Shown here in pieces: positions 46,809 to 59,988 of a DNA stretch of 64,000 nt (the stretch's first letter is position 1; each line of letters opens with the position of its first letter). The position numbers were made by a program, and so were the translations under genes. The notes below the pieces were generated by a model. The model was not told the DNA's origin. It did no database searches and worked only from the letters and a program-made list of their open reading frames with translations. The DNA comes from Cladopsammia gracilis (Eukaryota > Cnidaria > Anthozoa > Scleractinia > Dendrophylliidae): NCBI GenBank assembly GCA_022457155.1, contig JAJGOT010000440.1:372001-436000 (forward strand), given 5' to 3'.

Positions 46809-47257
46809 TACACTTGTATTTTATTTTAATTATGCCTTGACTTCAACCATAGGACAGAACCAAGGAATTTTAGTTATGATAGCCTGTAGTAAAGGCGTTT
46901 CTTGGTGGGCAACAAAATCAGTCTGTTGACTAAACGTTTCTTATGCACATAATTTTTCGGTCCTATAAAATTGTTTTCGAAACTTTAAAGAAACACAGGT
47001 CCTGAAACCGCATATGTTTTTTTGTGATATACCCCATTGTATTGTATAAAATGATAACCAATGAACAGCCCTTCGTCTGAGCGAATCCCATTCGATTTTC
47101 GCTCTGACGGGGGCCCCCGAGAACTAGTCTGCGGAGCGGTCGTTTCCTTTCTGAGAGCGCGGGAGGCGCACGAAGGCGTGGGGCACGAAAAGGGGCAAAA
47201 AATAAAACATAGGGAGGGGGTGGGGAGAGGAAGGATCGATAGGATATATTGGAAACG

Positions 47258-47495
47258 TTTCGATCCGTGTATTGTCAGTATCATTTCTGTCGTTGTATTG
47301 TTAGTCAAATATGTCTGTGAGTTCGGTCTGTTGTTTGTTTGTTCTGTTGGCAAGTCGTTTGTAGGCCGCAGGTAGCTGTTGGTATCGGTTCAATCGTGTC
47401 TGTTCTAAGAACAAACAAATAATACAGTGAACTCACCGACAAATTTGACTAACAATACGACAGAAATTACAATAACAACACACGGGTCGAAACTC
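47258..47495. repeat. Inverted repeat, about 60-bp arms
   Basis: The left arm has TTTCTGTCGTTGTATTGTTA and GTCAAATATGTCTGTGAGTT; the right arm is the diverged complement (AACTCACCGACAAATTTGAC, TAACAATACGACAGAAAT). The outer ends share CGATCCGTGT / ACACGGGTCG. It is probably a foldback or paired retroelement ends. Confidence 0.6.
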
Positions 47496-47972
47496 ACCAA
47501 TCACTGACCGGACTATCAACAGCCAATGTAACCATCATGGCTAAACTCACCGATGAACTCACCGATGACAGCAACAACCAGATATATATACCATATAAAC
47601 TGTGTTTTAATGTAACCAATGCAGTATTAAAAAATATACCCCTCCAGAGGATGGGTAGCCTGTGGCTCACCTTATTTAATTGCTTGCTTAGATGTTTGTG
47701 TTGTGAATATAGACTCTGTTACTGCCAAAGTCGAACCCCAAATAATGCAATATGTAACTCCATTCTGTTAGCCCATGGAGAAAATCCTATGATGTGACCA
47801 TTCAAAGTAAAGCTCTTCTTCAATCTGCAATACTTTCCCGTTGCACTGTTTGTTTTTCAGTATTGTACAAAATTATTAAAAAGTCGGTACTTTTCTTGAA
47901 ATTTGATTTGGCTACTTTTGGGAGTGACTGGGTAACCTTCCAGGGATGTACGCAGCCTGTTTGTAAGGGGGT

Positions 47973-50560
<2,588 letters not shown>

Positions 50561-50561
50561 C

Positions 50562-50580
50562 TACTACTTCTACTACTACT

Positions 50581-50617
<37 letters not shown>

Positions 50618-50668
50618 CTACTATTACTACTGTTACTACTGCTATAAGTACTGCTACTACTGCTGCTG

Positions 50669-50730
<62 letters not shown>

Positions 50731-50742
50731 ACTACTACTAAT
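50562..50742. repeat. Compound trinucleotide microsatellite
   Basis: Blocks of (CTA)n, (AAC)n, interrupted (CTA)n and (CTG)n, then (CTA)n again over about 180 bp. The minus-strand poly-Val/Ala frame across it is an artefact. Confidence 0.9.
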
Positions 50743-51756
50743 GGGAAAGAATCCTCTGCAAAGAACTGTTCAATCTCATATTGCATACAAATACATAAGA
50801 CAAACAAGAAAAAACCTCTGCAGAAACCTTTTCGAATTCATTTTACATGTCAGTATGTGAACTGAACAACAAACTTCTGATTCAATGTCGGTCCACGATA
50901 TTTATTACATGTTGGCTGCCCATTATGGTCCAGTTTCCAATCCCCAATGGGAGGGGGGGGGGGAGGGGGTACAGTGTACACAGATAGAATAGTGGCAGGG
51001 GTTAGAAGTTTTGTGGTGACTTTTGGGGATGAAAGATTTTGGTGAGGACTTTTCTTGGGGTCGGCAAAAAGTATAACCTTTTCATGCAGAGAGACAAGGT
51101 ACTTTTGGAGGGTTATGTTCTGGGCTGTTGGACTTCTTTTTTGAGTCTGGTTTTAGCATAATAAATAGGACTTTTTTGGGTCTAACAATTTGGCCTCATT
51201 CACACCTACCCATCACTATTGTAGCTGAGTACTCCCCCCCCCCCCCCTCACCCTGGGTTCCAATCTGAATGCATAAAAAGCCACTAAGTACCTTACAAAC
51301 CATCTCTATATGGGTATGTGCCACTGTGAAGGGTATGGTGTTCAAGCAGTGTAGTCTGGTGTTAGATAGAGTATAGAAATCAGAGAGTTTTGGTCTAGAA
51401 TAGGGTATCATTTGCTGGGAAACTGATCAATGGTATGAAAAATCAACTGTAGAATAAGAATTGAAACTTGGAAGAGAAGGAGCCTTCCCTAAATGGAAAT
51501 AAAATCATCGCCGCAACGTTGCTGACAGATGGTTTTTCATTAAAAACAGTAATAGTGATACAAACTAAAGATAGCAAGTCTGGTGTAGTCTAGGGATTTT
51601 CGGTGTTTAGTCTAGTATAGGGTTGCAAAATCAGCTGAATATGGTCTGGTATAGGGTAAGGGTTTTAGTGTCCCAGCGGCACACCCCCACCCAAAAATAT
51701 ACAGAGTACCTCCCTCGTCTTCAGGGTACAGGTGATTGACAGTCAACCACAGTGAA

Positions 51757-51959
51757 GAGGGTCTATTATACTCTGGCGGGCTGGCGGTTTAAGCCATTTT
51801 TTATTGTCGGTTTGCGGGTACATTCGTATTTATCTAGCGGTTTACGGTCAAGAATTATCGGCGGTTTCGGTCTTGAGGAAAAAACCAAAGCAGTTTGCGG
51901 TCTAGGAAGAACAAACTATGGCGGTTTGTGGACAGTGCGACCCCCTATAATAGACCCTC
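51757..51959. mobile_element. 203-bp non-autonomous transposon, GAGGGT ends, 6-bp duplication
   Basis: The ends GAGGGTCTATTATA and TATAATAGACCCTC are perfect 14-bp inverted repeats. AGTGAA is duplicated directly outside (51751-51756 and 51960-51965). The interior is rich in GCGGTTT units on the plus strand. It shares terminal GAGGG, 6-bp duplication and GCGGT-rich interior with the next element. Confidence 0.85.
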
Positions 51960-52095
51960 AGTGAACAGTGTTGCAATAATCACCCTGACAACCATAGAGA
52001 TCTACATGTACGCAGTTCTTCTTATCAGGCCTTAAAAAGATAAAGTTTACTATCTCTAATACCATTCATTACTTCTGAACATCAGAGATATAAGG

Positions 52096-52567
52096 AGGGG
52101 AACATTGGGGATTTGCGGTGTTGCGATGTTGCTCATTTTTTTATGCGGTGTTGCGGTGAATAAAATCCTAACTTGCGGTGTTGCGGTGATCTCAAACTCT
52201 ACGGTGTGCGATCTTTGCGCTTGGAAGTCTGCGGTGTTCGGTGGAACGAAATTATCTGCGGTGTTGCCGTTTCCTGTTTGACCCTTTTCAGATCTAAATT
52301 TAGCCTCTTTATGTTATTTATTCCGTACTTATTTATGAAAAGCACGTACCATTATGTTTAATATGTAACAAAATGCAGTCCAATACTGTCTAGTTAATTT
52401 TCCATAAGCTGCCCGTCGCCAATCCTAAGCTGTTTTCATTTATAAGTTACTTGACAAAAATATATATTGCGGTGACGGTGTTTCGTCGACTTTTCTTGCA
52501 GTGATGCGGTGTTCAGTAATTTTTTTTTGCGGTGTTGCGGTGTTTAGAGTCTCCCAATGTCCCCCTC
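52096..52567. mobile_element. 472-bp non-autonomous transposon, GAGGGG ends, 6-bp duplication
   Basis: GAGGGGAACATTGGGGA at left and TCTCCCAATGTCCCCCTC at right are inverted with small indels. TATAAG is duplicated at 52090-52095 and 52568-52573. GCGGTGTTGCGGTG repeats cluster near both ends (52119-52185 and 52505-52545). No ORF of note. It is probably the same superfamily as 51757-51959. Confidence 0.85.
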
Positions 52568-52686
52568 TATAAGTAGAAACATTACTAACCACGGTTCCTA
52601 TGACATCTTCAAAAATCATTTCCGTCCCTAGAAGATCATGCACTTCGAAATAAAAGCTGTGATTTGATTATTTGCATGTGGTCATT

Positions 52687-53229
52687 TCACATCATTGATG
52701 TAGAACACAGTGGGCATTGTAGTAGCCTTGATTTCAAACATGCTTGAAAACACGTCTGGTGTAACAAATGACCGCATCTCAGGACCTGACAAGGTACTGG
52801 GGAGCAATGCATGCCCTCCATACAGATAGGACAGTTAGATCTGGAGCTTTTCTCGATGCCTGTATGCGTGCTCCTAATGTTCTTCGGGTAGCACATATCA
52901 CATCTTGTACAATGGAAATACTTTTCTTTTCCTCCTGTCCGACATACTCCGCACAAATCGCAGTGAAATTGGCCCTTATCTCGATCATCGTACAATCGGC
53001 AAATCGAGCAAAAGTAAAATCCAAAATTGATCCCGCATTCAATGCAGTGTGACACGACACCTTGTAGAGTACTGCACTGGTTACACTTGATTTGTTGAAC
53101 ATTCTTCCTTTCTAGCTCGTGGGTTTTCTCAGCAGCATCATGGCAAAAGCGACATGGATAAATCTTGTTACAACAAGGAGCCAGAAAAGAACATTTTCTC
53201 ACATAATGTTCACAACTGGAACTGGACAT
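52687..53229 (-). CDS. RCHY1: RCHY1/PIRH2-like RING E3 ligase, intronless and C-terminally short (180 aa)
   Basis: A single exon from ATG 53229. The N-terminal CHY zinc finger (CEHYVRKCSFLAPCC, CRFCH, about 7-80) is followed by a CTCHY finger (FHCDLCGVCRTGGKEKYFHC, about 88-125). A RING-H2 domain follows (CPICMEG, then LRCGHLLHQTCF, then CPLC, about 134-175). All zinc ligands expected for these domains are visible. RCHY1 ubiquitinates p53 and other targets (family knowledge). Family members are about 260 aa with a zinc ribbon after the RING; here the frame stops right after CPLCSTSMM. Either this is a truncated retrocopy, or a donor (GTGAAA at the stop) leads to an exon that I could not find. 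Two transposons lie immediately downstream. Confidence 0.8.
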   Translation of the reverse strand: MSSSSCEHYVRKCSFLAPCCNKIYPCRFCHDAAEKTHELERKNVQQIKCNQCSTLQGVVSHCIECGINFGFYFCSICRLYDDRDKGQFHCDLCGVCRTGGKEKYFHCTRCDMCYPKNIRSTHTGIEKSSRSNCPICMEGMHCSPVPCQVLRCGHLLHQTCFQACLKSRLLQCPLCSTSMM

Positions 53230-54268
53230 GTTGATAATCTCTGCGGTATGAATGGGATCCAGTTTTCCTCGTCTACTTCAGGACGCGAGCACCGAACCGC
53301 GCGTGTATCTGCACCGGGAGGACAATTTACCCGTGTACCGCCCGTGACGGGACCGCAGTGCTTCGCACAACATGTCTTTTATAACTAACTCACGTAGAAA
53401 AAAGAAATCTTTTAAAAAGTGCCCAAATGCAAATGAGAGAGATCTTGTGAATTGGCCAGAGCAAGAGAAAATAATTGGACAGAGAGGGAGTCTCCCAGTT
53501 TTTGGGTTTGGGCAGGAGCCTGGTTTGGGATATCTTAATTGCAAAAAAGTTATTTTTAGTAACAATGCGGACCAATGCGGAAACATTTTCCGGTGAACTG
53601 ATTGACTTCCGGAAGACTTGCTTTCTTGAATCAGCACGTCAAATCGAGGCGGAGTCAACAAATTAAAAAAATGGCGAACATCACGGTGGTAATTATACCA
53701 CAGCGCACAGGGAACCCAAACGCTTTATCGGCTGTAACATAATCATTTAATAAAATATTGTTCTTTACCTGTTTTCCTGTGTCTTTTTTAGTCGTTTTGA
53801 AAGCGATTTGAATCAGAGCGAAGACGGTTGACCTTGCATGCAAGTTTCAAATATTATCTTGTCTGCCGCTTCGTAAATACGACGCGCCTATTACGTCTCA
53901 AATTTCCATTATTATTAACTCGAGCTCCCATTATTATTAACTATTAACTCTCCTCGGGGGAGAATCTCGGATTTCAATTTAACGGTCACGAGAAGAGAGA
54001 AGAGAACAAGGGGTGAAACTCACTGAGAGCGTTCGTACAGTCTGTGACTACAGTTGAGGTGACCAGTCTCGCGCGTGGATATGCGCGAGGAAACACGAGC
54101 CAACGGCCGGCAGCCTTTGACTACAATTTTTAGGACAAGCGATTTCCGCTCAAATCAAGGTCCTGTGCCGGGCAATTTTAATGTTGTTTACTGGTGAGTC
54201 AAATAATATTTCCATTGTTTTGCTCGGTTCTTTGCCAGTTAAGAACACAAATTCATGTAAATAATAGC

Positions 54269-54274
54269 TTTATT
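54269..54274 (-). terminator. Polyadenylation signal of the LINE
   Basis: AATAAA on the minus strand, about 80 bp after the ORF2 stop at 54354, marks the likely 3' end of the LINE near 54250. Confidence 0.5.
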
Positions 54275-54353
54275 TGCATGACTATATTGAGTTACAGTAT
54301 TGCAAAAGCATACTTTTAACAATAACAAAAGACAGTAAAAGAATATTAAATAA

Positions 54354-57300
54354 TTACAAAACTTCATTTTGATTTGACAATATTAAGCTATCACGTAATT
54401 CAAAGCATGCAGATATCATTTTCATTAAAAGTAAATTAAGAAAATAATTGGAAGAGTTCATCAATTCTTTGATACTTTCTGTTGAGAATGTATTTTGAAT
54501 ATTCGGCAAGTGTTGGTAGATTTGATTAAAGTATTTATCTCTTAAAGTTGAATATCTTGGGCATTGAAAGAGAAAATGAATTTCGTTTTCGATATTATTT
54601 GATTCGCATAAAGGGCATAATCTATTTTCTCTAGGGATTTGATTATATCGACCAAGCTCGATCATGAGTTTTGGATTACCTGTCCTAAATTTGACTAGAG
54701 TTTTCCTTTCATTTGATTTCCTTGTGTGATCTAGATAATGGGAGATTATGTATTGATCCTTAAAACTATTGTAAAATTCCAATTTCCTTGAGTTCTGTAA
54801 AGCATTTTTCCAGTAGGAAATATACTTTTGCTTCATAAGATTGACATAATGCATGATCTTATTTTCATCCAGTGTGTCAAGATTAAAATTTTGTAGATCA
54901 TAGTATTCAACCATGTTTAATAAATTAGAGTAAAAATTAGTTTTTTTAATTGAATGGAGATCTAATGATATTAAGAAAATTTGTTTCATTATAGAGTCGT
55001 CATTTTTGCTTTTAAGATATAGAATATAATTAAGAATTTTCTGATTTATGGTAAGAATGAGAGGGAATCGACCTAGTTCCGCTCTACATGCTAAATTCGA
55101 GGTCTTATTATTTATTTCTAAATAGCGTTTGCAGAATTGTAATTGAACTTTTTCTATTGAGGATCTATCCCAAGTCTTAAAGTCTTGTTTGGTATATAAG
55201 CCCCAAGCTTCACTATTATAAGTGAGGATTGGAGAAATCATTGTGTCAAAGATGTTTGATGCAAGATTTGGTTTTAATCTACTAAAATCTGTGTGTCTTC
55301 TAATACTGTAAAGAGCATGCATGGCCTTTTCTTTCAAGTGATCAGTTGCCAATGTGAAATTTCCTGTTGATGATATTCGGGTTCCTAAATAGGTATAATT
55401 CTGAGCAGTTTCAATAGTTTCATTATTTAGATAAAAGGTACAATTATTGGATTTTCTTGCGCGTTTTTGGAATATCATAGCCTTTGTTTTCTTTAAATTA
55501 ATGCTTAACATCCAAGAATTGCAATATGAAGACAATACCTGCAAACAATTTTGCAATCCTGTTTTGGATCTCGACAAAATAATTAAATCATCAGCATATA
55601 AGAGAGAATTGATTTTTGTACCATTCGGTAAAATGAATGGATCAGATAAAGTGTTTTCAAACGAATAAGGTAAATTGTTTAGATATAGGTTAAAAAGTAA
55701 CGGACTTAAAATGCACCCTTGTCGTACACCTCTCGAGTATTGAAAGGGTCGCGTTTTACTATGATCAATTTTCAGAGAGCAGTTAGAATTTGAGTATAAG
55801 CTTTTAATGAGATCGTAGAAATGTCCTCCTACATTGATTTTAAGTAATTTATATAAGAGACCTTCATGCCAAACTGAGTCGAACGCTTTCTTGAAATCGA
55901 CAAAACAAGCATAAACTTTTTCTCCGTGATAGTGAACATATTTATCTATTAATGTTCTTAGTGTTAGGACATGGTCTGCGGTGCGATTTTTTGGTAGAAA
56001 ACCAATTTGAGATGGGTGCAATATGTTTTGAGTTGTAACATGTTCAAGAAGTCTTTGATTCAAGATAGCGCAGAAAAGTTTTCCCAAACAACTTGAAACG
56101 CAAATTCCTCTGTAATTGGTTGGATCACTTTTGTCACCTGATTTATATATTGGTGTTATAAGGCCATTACACCAGTTTTTAGGCATTATACCTGAATTTA
56201 GAATTGTATTAAAAAGTTTGATATATACAGGCATCATACTTCCAATACTAGCTTTAATCATTTCGTTTCTTATTCTGTCAGAGAACGCTGATTTGTTATT
56301 TTTTAATTTTTTCACGGCAGCGCGTATTTCATGTTCAGTGATCAAATAGTCTAGAAAGTTACATTGTTCTTTTTCTTGTTCCAAAAGTCGGAGTTCATTT
56401 ATGATTTCATGTTGAATTGGATTAATAGGTTTATTTGAGTGGAGAGATTGGAAGTGGTTAAGCCAGCTCTCTTCTGAGATTGTTGGGTTTTCTTTCTCTT
56501 TCATGGTATCATCCGTTGATTTTAAGCAATTCCAAAAGTTAGATTTGTCAGGATTATTTGTTGCTTCCTCTAATTGTGAAATCTTTTTTGCATGGTAATC
56601 TTTTCGTTTATTATCAAGCAGGTTTTTGTATTCTTTTAAGACGTCATGATATCTCTCACGTAAACTGATATTTAGAGGATCTCTATGTTTTTGATTTGAT
56701 AATTTTCTGAGTTCATGTCTTTTAAATCTGCATTCTTTATCAAACCACTTTTTGTTTGATGTTGGTTTGACACGTTTTCGTTTCTTTATTCTTCTAACTT
56801 TTAAACACGCTATTGATGTTGTGATCAGAATGTTTTCCACTTTATCCAAGGAATAGTTGACATCTTCATTTTGGATCTCTTCGTTTATATAATCGTTAAT
56901 TATCTGTTGAATCTGTTCTGAGCGTAAGGTGTTTTTAAATTTAAGACCAGAATCATTTTCCCAGGAAAACTGTGCCGGTAATCTTGTAAGAGACTGAGAG
57001 TTAGTTTCGTTTGATGCTTGTAATTCAAAAGTATTTGATTGATGGTTAATATATAACCATGTCACTATTGGACTATGATCAGATAAAGGTGATGGCTGTT
57101 TCACTATAAAATTTTCAATATTTAAAAATATGTCTTGATCGCATATTGTATAATCGATTACACTTACGCCATTTCTACCGTGAAAAGTAGGCCTTCCGAG
57201 AGAGTCCCCGTTTACTCTGCCATTTAGTATTCTAAGGTCACAACTTTTGCAAATTTCAAGTAGTCTTTTGCCATGATTATTTAATTCATTATCATAACTA

Positions 57301-57896
57301 TTTCTCTGAGTGTAATTAGAAGATTCTGCTGATTGATCGTTCGTTATGATCTTGTTTCCCTCTTGAGAAACAGAATCTGAATATTTTCCAGTTCTCGAAT
57401 TAAAGTCCCCCATAAGGGTTACCGATCCTTGGCAAGAAAAAAACAATATGTCTTGTTCTAATTGTTCAAATATTTCTTCATCAAAGTATTTTGAGTTCGT
57501 TGGAGGTATGTAAACTCCACAAGTGTAAATGTCTCTTTTTGTTTTGATATATTTTTTGTCAATTTTAAACCACAAGAAATTTGGAGATGTTTTAACAATT
57601 TGTAGCCAATCATGAAATTTATTTTTATATAAAAGACATATTCCTCCAGAGTCACGACCACCACTTTTCGATTTAGTGGAGCATTGGACAACTGATCTAA
57701 AGCCTGATACTTGGATATCACAGCAGTCCCAAATCTCGGTAAGAATCACAAAATCAAAATCATTGATGATATTTAGAAAATCATTGTTTTGTAATTTGTT
57801 TCCAAAATGTTTGGACGATATTCCATTAACATTCCAAGCGCAGAAAGATAACCGACTTGAAATAATTGAAGATCTTGTTAAACCTATAATAAAATT
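54354..57896 (-). CDS. LINE ORF2: AP endonuclease plus reverse transcriptase, apparently intact
   Basis: An open frame of 1180 codons from just after a stop at 57899-57897 to the stop at 54354. No ATG near the start is in frame, so translation may start by reinitiation or coupling with ORF1. The endonuclease domain (about 1-240) has AWNVNG, ILTEIWD, LMGDFNSR, IDYTICD and LSDHSPIV, all the catalytic positions. The reverse transcriptase (about 500-800) has FVDFKKAFDSVWH (motif A), GVRQGCILSPLLFNLYLNNL (motif B) and SLLYADDLIILS (catalytic YADD). A C-terminal CPLCES...HFLFQC zinc-knuckle-like motif is present. There is no RNase H. This is a target-primed non-LTR retrotransposon polymerase (family knowledge); the clade is not assigned. 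No internal stop or frameshift is seen, so it is a young copy. A remnant at 32936-33277 seems related. Confidence 0.9.
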   Translation of the reverse strand, partial: NFIIGLTRSSIISSRLSFCAWNVNGISSKHFGNKLQNNDFLNIINDFDFVILTEIWDCCDIQVSGFRSVVQCSTKSKSGGRDSGGICLLYKNKFHDWLQIVKTSPNFLWFKIDKKYIKTKRDIYTCGVYIPPTNSKYFDEEIFEQLEQDILFFSCQGSVTLMGDFNSRTGKYSDSVSQEGNKIITNDQSAESSNYTQRNSYDNELNNHGKRLLEICKSCDLRILNGRVNGDSLGRPTFHGRNGVSVIDYTICDQDIFLNIENFIVKQPSPLSDHSPIVTWLYINHQSNTFELQASNETNSQSLTRLPAQFSWENDSGLKFKNTLRSEQIQQIINDYINEEIQNEDVNYSLDKVENILITTSIACLKVRRIKKRKRVKPTSNKKWFDKECRFKRHELRKLSNQKHRDPLNISLRERYHDVLKEYKNLLDNKRKDYHAKKISQLEEATNNPDKSNFWNCLKSTDDTMKEKENPTISEESWLNHFQSLHSNKPINPIQHEIINELRLLEQEKEQCNFLDYLITEHEIRAAVKKLKNNKSAFSDRIRNEMIKASIGSMMPVYIKLFNTILNSGIMPKNWCNGLITPIYKSGDKSDPTNYRGICVSSCLGKLFCAILNQRLLEHVTTQNILHPSQIGFLPKNRTADHVLTLRTLIDKYVHYHGEKVYACFVDFKKAFDSVWHEGLLYKLLKINVGGHFYDLIKSLYSNSNCSLKIDHSKTRPFQYSRGVRQGCILSPLLFNLYLNNLPYSFENTLSDPFILPNGTKINSLLYADDLIILSRSKTGLQNCLQVLSSYCNSWMLSINLKKTKAMIFQKRARKSNNCTFYLNNETIETAQNYTYLGTRISSTGNFTLATDHLKEKAMHALYSIRRHTDFSRLKPNLASNIFDTMISPILTYNSEAWGLYTKQDFKTWDRSSIEKVQLQFCKRYLEINNKTSNLACRAELGRFPLILTINQKILNYILYLKSKNDDSIMKQIFLISLDLHSIKKTNFYSNLLNMVEYYDLQNFNLDTLDENKIMHYVNLMKQKYISYWKNALQNSRKLEFYNSFKDQYIISHYLDHTRKSNERKTLVKFRTGNPKLMIELGRYNQIPRENRLCPLCESNNIENEIHFLFQCPRYSTLRDKYFNQIYQHLPNIQNTFSTESIKELMNSSNYFLNLLLMKMISACFELRDSLILSNQNEVL

Positions 57897-57951
57897 TTAG
57901 TTATGCTGACTATTAATGTATTATGCTGGTACAAAGTTTAATTTTCATTCA

Positions 57952-58410
57952 TTAGATGAATGACTTTATAAATCTTAAAAAGGATATTATCTCCTTTGGG
58001 ATTTGTACATCTGTGCTAGCGTTAGTGCTCGCTTGGTGATGTGTTCTTTCTCTTTCCCCTTTTGTCAAGATTGATTGTTCAGTTTCTGTTTGCGATCCAG
58101 GTATTTGTTGATAAACTTGATGTCTTGTCAGTGGTGTCTGGTGATGCATTTTATGTCCAGTTTGTGTCATTTGTTGCTGTAGTTGATGCTCATTTACTGG
58201 CATTGACTGAGGGGGCGGCTGAGAGCAATATGGTAATTGGTAAGTTTGAGGTGTGTTATTCTTGACTGCATTACTGTAAGAAGTACTGTATCTCTGCACT
58301 TCAGGCGTTGTAAACTGATTAGGGTGCGGTGGTAATCTTCTTGTTGGTATATGGGGGTGTCGCGTGGGATCGCTCAGCTTTTGGTCCCGGCCGCGATTAT
58401 AGAAAATAAA
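57952..58410 (-). CDS. LINE ORF1 C-terminal part (Gln/Pro-rich)
   Basis: Open for 152 codons between a stop at 58413-58411 and the stop at 57952. It starts FIFYNRGRDQKLSDPTRH, has proline-rich RRLPPHPNQF, then a Q-rich stretch (HQLQQQMTQTGHKMHHQT). No ATG and no RNA-binding domain remain, so the LINE is probably 5'-truncated near 58410. It lies 55 bp upstream of the open frame of ORF2. Confidence 0.6.
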   Translation of the reverse strand, partial: FIFYNRGRDQKLSDPTRHPHIPTRRLPPHPNQFTTPEVQRYSTSYSNAVKNNTPQTYQLPYCSQPPPQSMPVNEHQLQQQMTQTGHKMHHQTPLTRHQVYQQIPGSQTETEQSILTKGERERTHHQASTNASTDVQIPKEIISFLRFIKSFI

Positions 58411-59702
58411 TCAGTGAATAAATATTTCTCTATTTGCCGTGAATGCCGTGTATTTATACCGAGCAATCTAGATCAAACACTGATACACGAGCGGTAGATT
58501 TATCTCGCGTCAAGACCGTGTATTCCTCGTGGAATGTTCTGTTCGATATTTCCGACATATGCGGCTGTCAAATGAAGACAAAAGCGTCTGTCACGAGAAC
58601 AATAAAACCTCTTTGATGAAGGACATGCTCACAAGTATAAAATCACTTCCGGTCAAGTCAAGTGTAGTCACAGATAGGACGAAAAGCCGCATCTAAAAAC
58701 AACCCAAAACTAAGCAGGAAAACGGGCGTCCCAACAAACAAATCATGCCTCACATGATTATTCACCCTTTAATTAATCGAGTTGTGAAGTTCTATCCGAA
58801 ATTGGTCAGTAACAAGAGAATTATGCTTCAAAATAAAACTGCCCTCATTTTAGTTTCATCCCTTGCTCTCTTTCTCTCTTACTGGAGAGTTAATAGTTAA
58901 TAATAATGGGAGCTCGAGTTAATAATAATGGAAATTTGAGACGTAATAGGCGCGTCGTATTTACGAAGCGGCAGACAAGATAATATTTGAAACTTGCGTG
59001 CAAGGTCAACCGTCTTCGCTCTGATTCAAATCCCTTCCAAAACGACTCAAAAAGACACAGGAAAACAGGTAAATAACAATATTTTATTAAATGATTATGT
59101 TACAGCCGATAAAGCGTTTGGGCTCCCTGTGCACAGCGGCTGGATACATAGATCTCCATCAGTATTAAACACAAACTGTTGCAACTGAAGCGGTAAAAAG
59201 GGGGCTGAACAATTCAACTTACCGGACAGTTGCCAATCAACCATGCACTCCAATCTCTTCATTCCAAAATATTGATCCCTCTGAAGAGACATTTGCTTCG
59301 GGAGTACGCTTTACCAAAATGAACTATTGCTCATTAATTATGTATGTATGCGCTATTGTTTTGCTTTTGGATTTCTATTGTTTTGGCTTTTGTTTTAGTT
59401 TTAAGAACGGTATGCATAACTAATGTATGGGGTTAAATGGAAATCTTTCCGGCTGAAAAGTGCAAAATGACGGAGGTTTTTTCGTTCGAACCGAGTGTGG
59501 ATGTTGACATTGCGCCTGTTAAAATGAGTTAGAACGCTTAAAGCGATGACCGCGCGGTCGAACTCCATACAAGCTTTTATACGAAATTGCTCACTTCAAG
59601 GTAAAAATGACGGTACTTTTTTAAAAGTTATTAAAGTATTTTAACGTTTCTAGATAGAATAATAACCAAATTACTGGAATCCGAGTGTGGATTTCCGAAA
59701 AA

Positions 59703-59988
59703 ACGTAGCAAGTGTAGCAAACGTAGCCAGTGTAGCAAGCCTAGCAAGTGTAGCAAGCGCAGCAAGCGTAGCAAGCGTAGCAAGCGTAGAAAGCGTAGCA
59801 AGCGTAGCAAGCGTAGCAAGCGTAGCAAGTGTAGCAAGCGTAGCAAGTGTAGCAAATGTAGCAAGTGTAGCAAGCGTAGCAAGGGTAGCAAGCGTAGCAA
59901 ATGTAGCAAGCGTGGCAAGCGTAGCAAGCGTAGCAAGTGTAGCAAACGTAGCAAGCGTATAGCAAGTGTAACAAGCGTAAACTACGGT
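59703..59988 (+). repeat. 9-bp minisatellite (AGCAAGCGT / AGCAAGTGT), about 30 copies
   Basis: A tandem array of AGCAAGCGT with recurrent C/T change at one position. The 9-bp unit keeps all frames open on both strands, so the apparent proteins (Ala-Ser-Val, Leu-Leu-Arg or Cys-Tyr-Ala repeats) are artefacts. Confidence 0.9.

Larger units (their letters stand above)
53706..59131. mobile_element. 5.4 kb TIR-bounded composite element carrying a LINE
   Basis: Inverted repeats of about 248 bp (53706-53953 and 58885-59131) begin CACAGGGA-CCCAAACGC and are highly similar. CACAGCG is duplicated directly outside (53699-53705 and 59132-59138), a 7-bp target duplication. CAnRG termini with 7-8 bp duplications are reported for the P superfamily (from memory), and hAT is the alternative. 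No DNA transposase is visible. About 4.2 kb of the interior is a minus-strand LINE (about 54250-58410), leaving roughly 0.3 kb at left and 0.47 kb at right as the carrier's own sequence. The parsimonious reading is a LINE inserted into a non-autonomous transposon. Confidence 0.8.

Noticed and set aside
50580..50807. Poly-Val/Ala frame on the minus strand
   Set aside because: Translation of a compound trinucleotide microsatellite.
52440..52643. Candidate final exon of the RCHY1-like gene (GTEMIFEDVIGTVV)
   Set aside because: The phase from the possible donor runs into a stop within a few codons, it overlaps a transposon end and it does not resemble the RCHY1 zinc ribbon.
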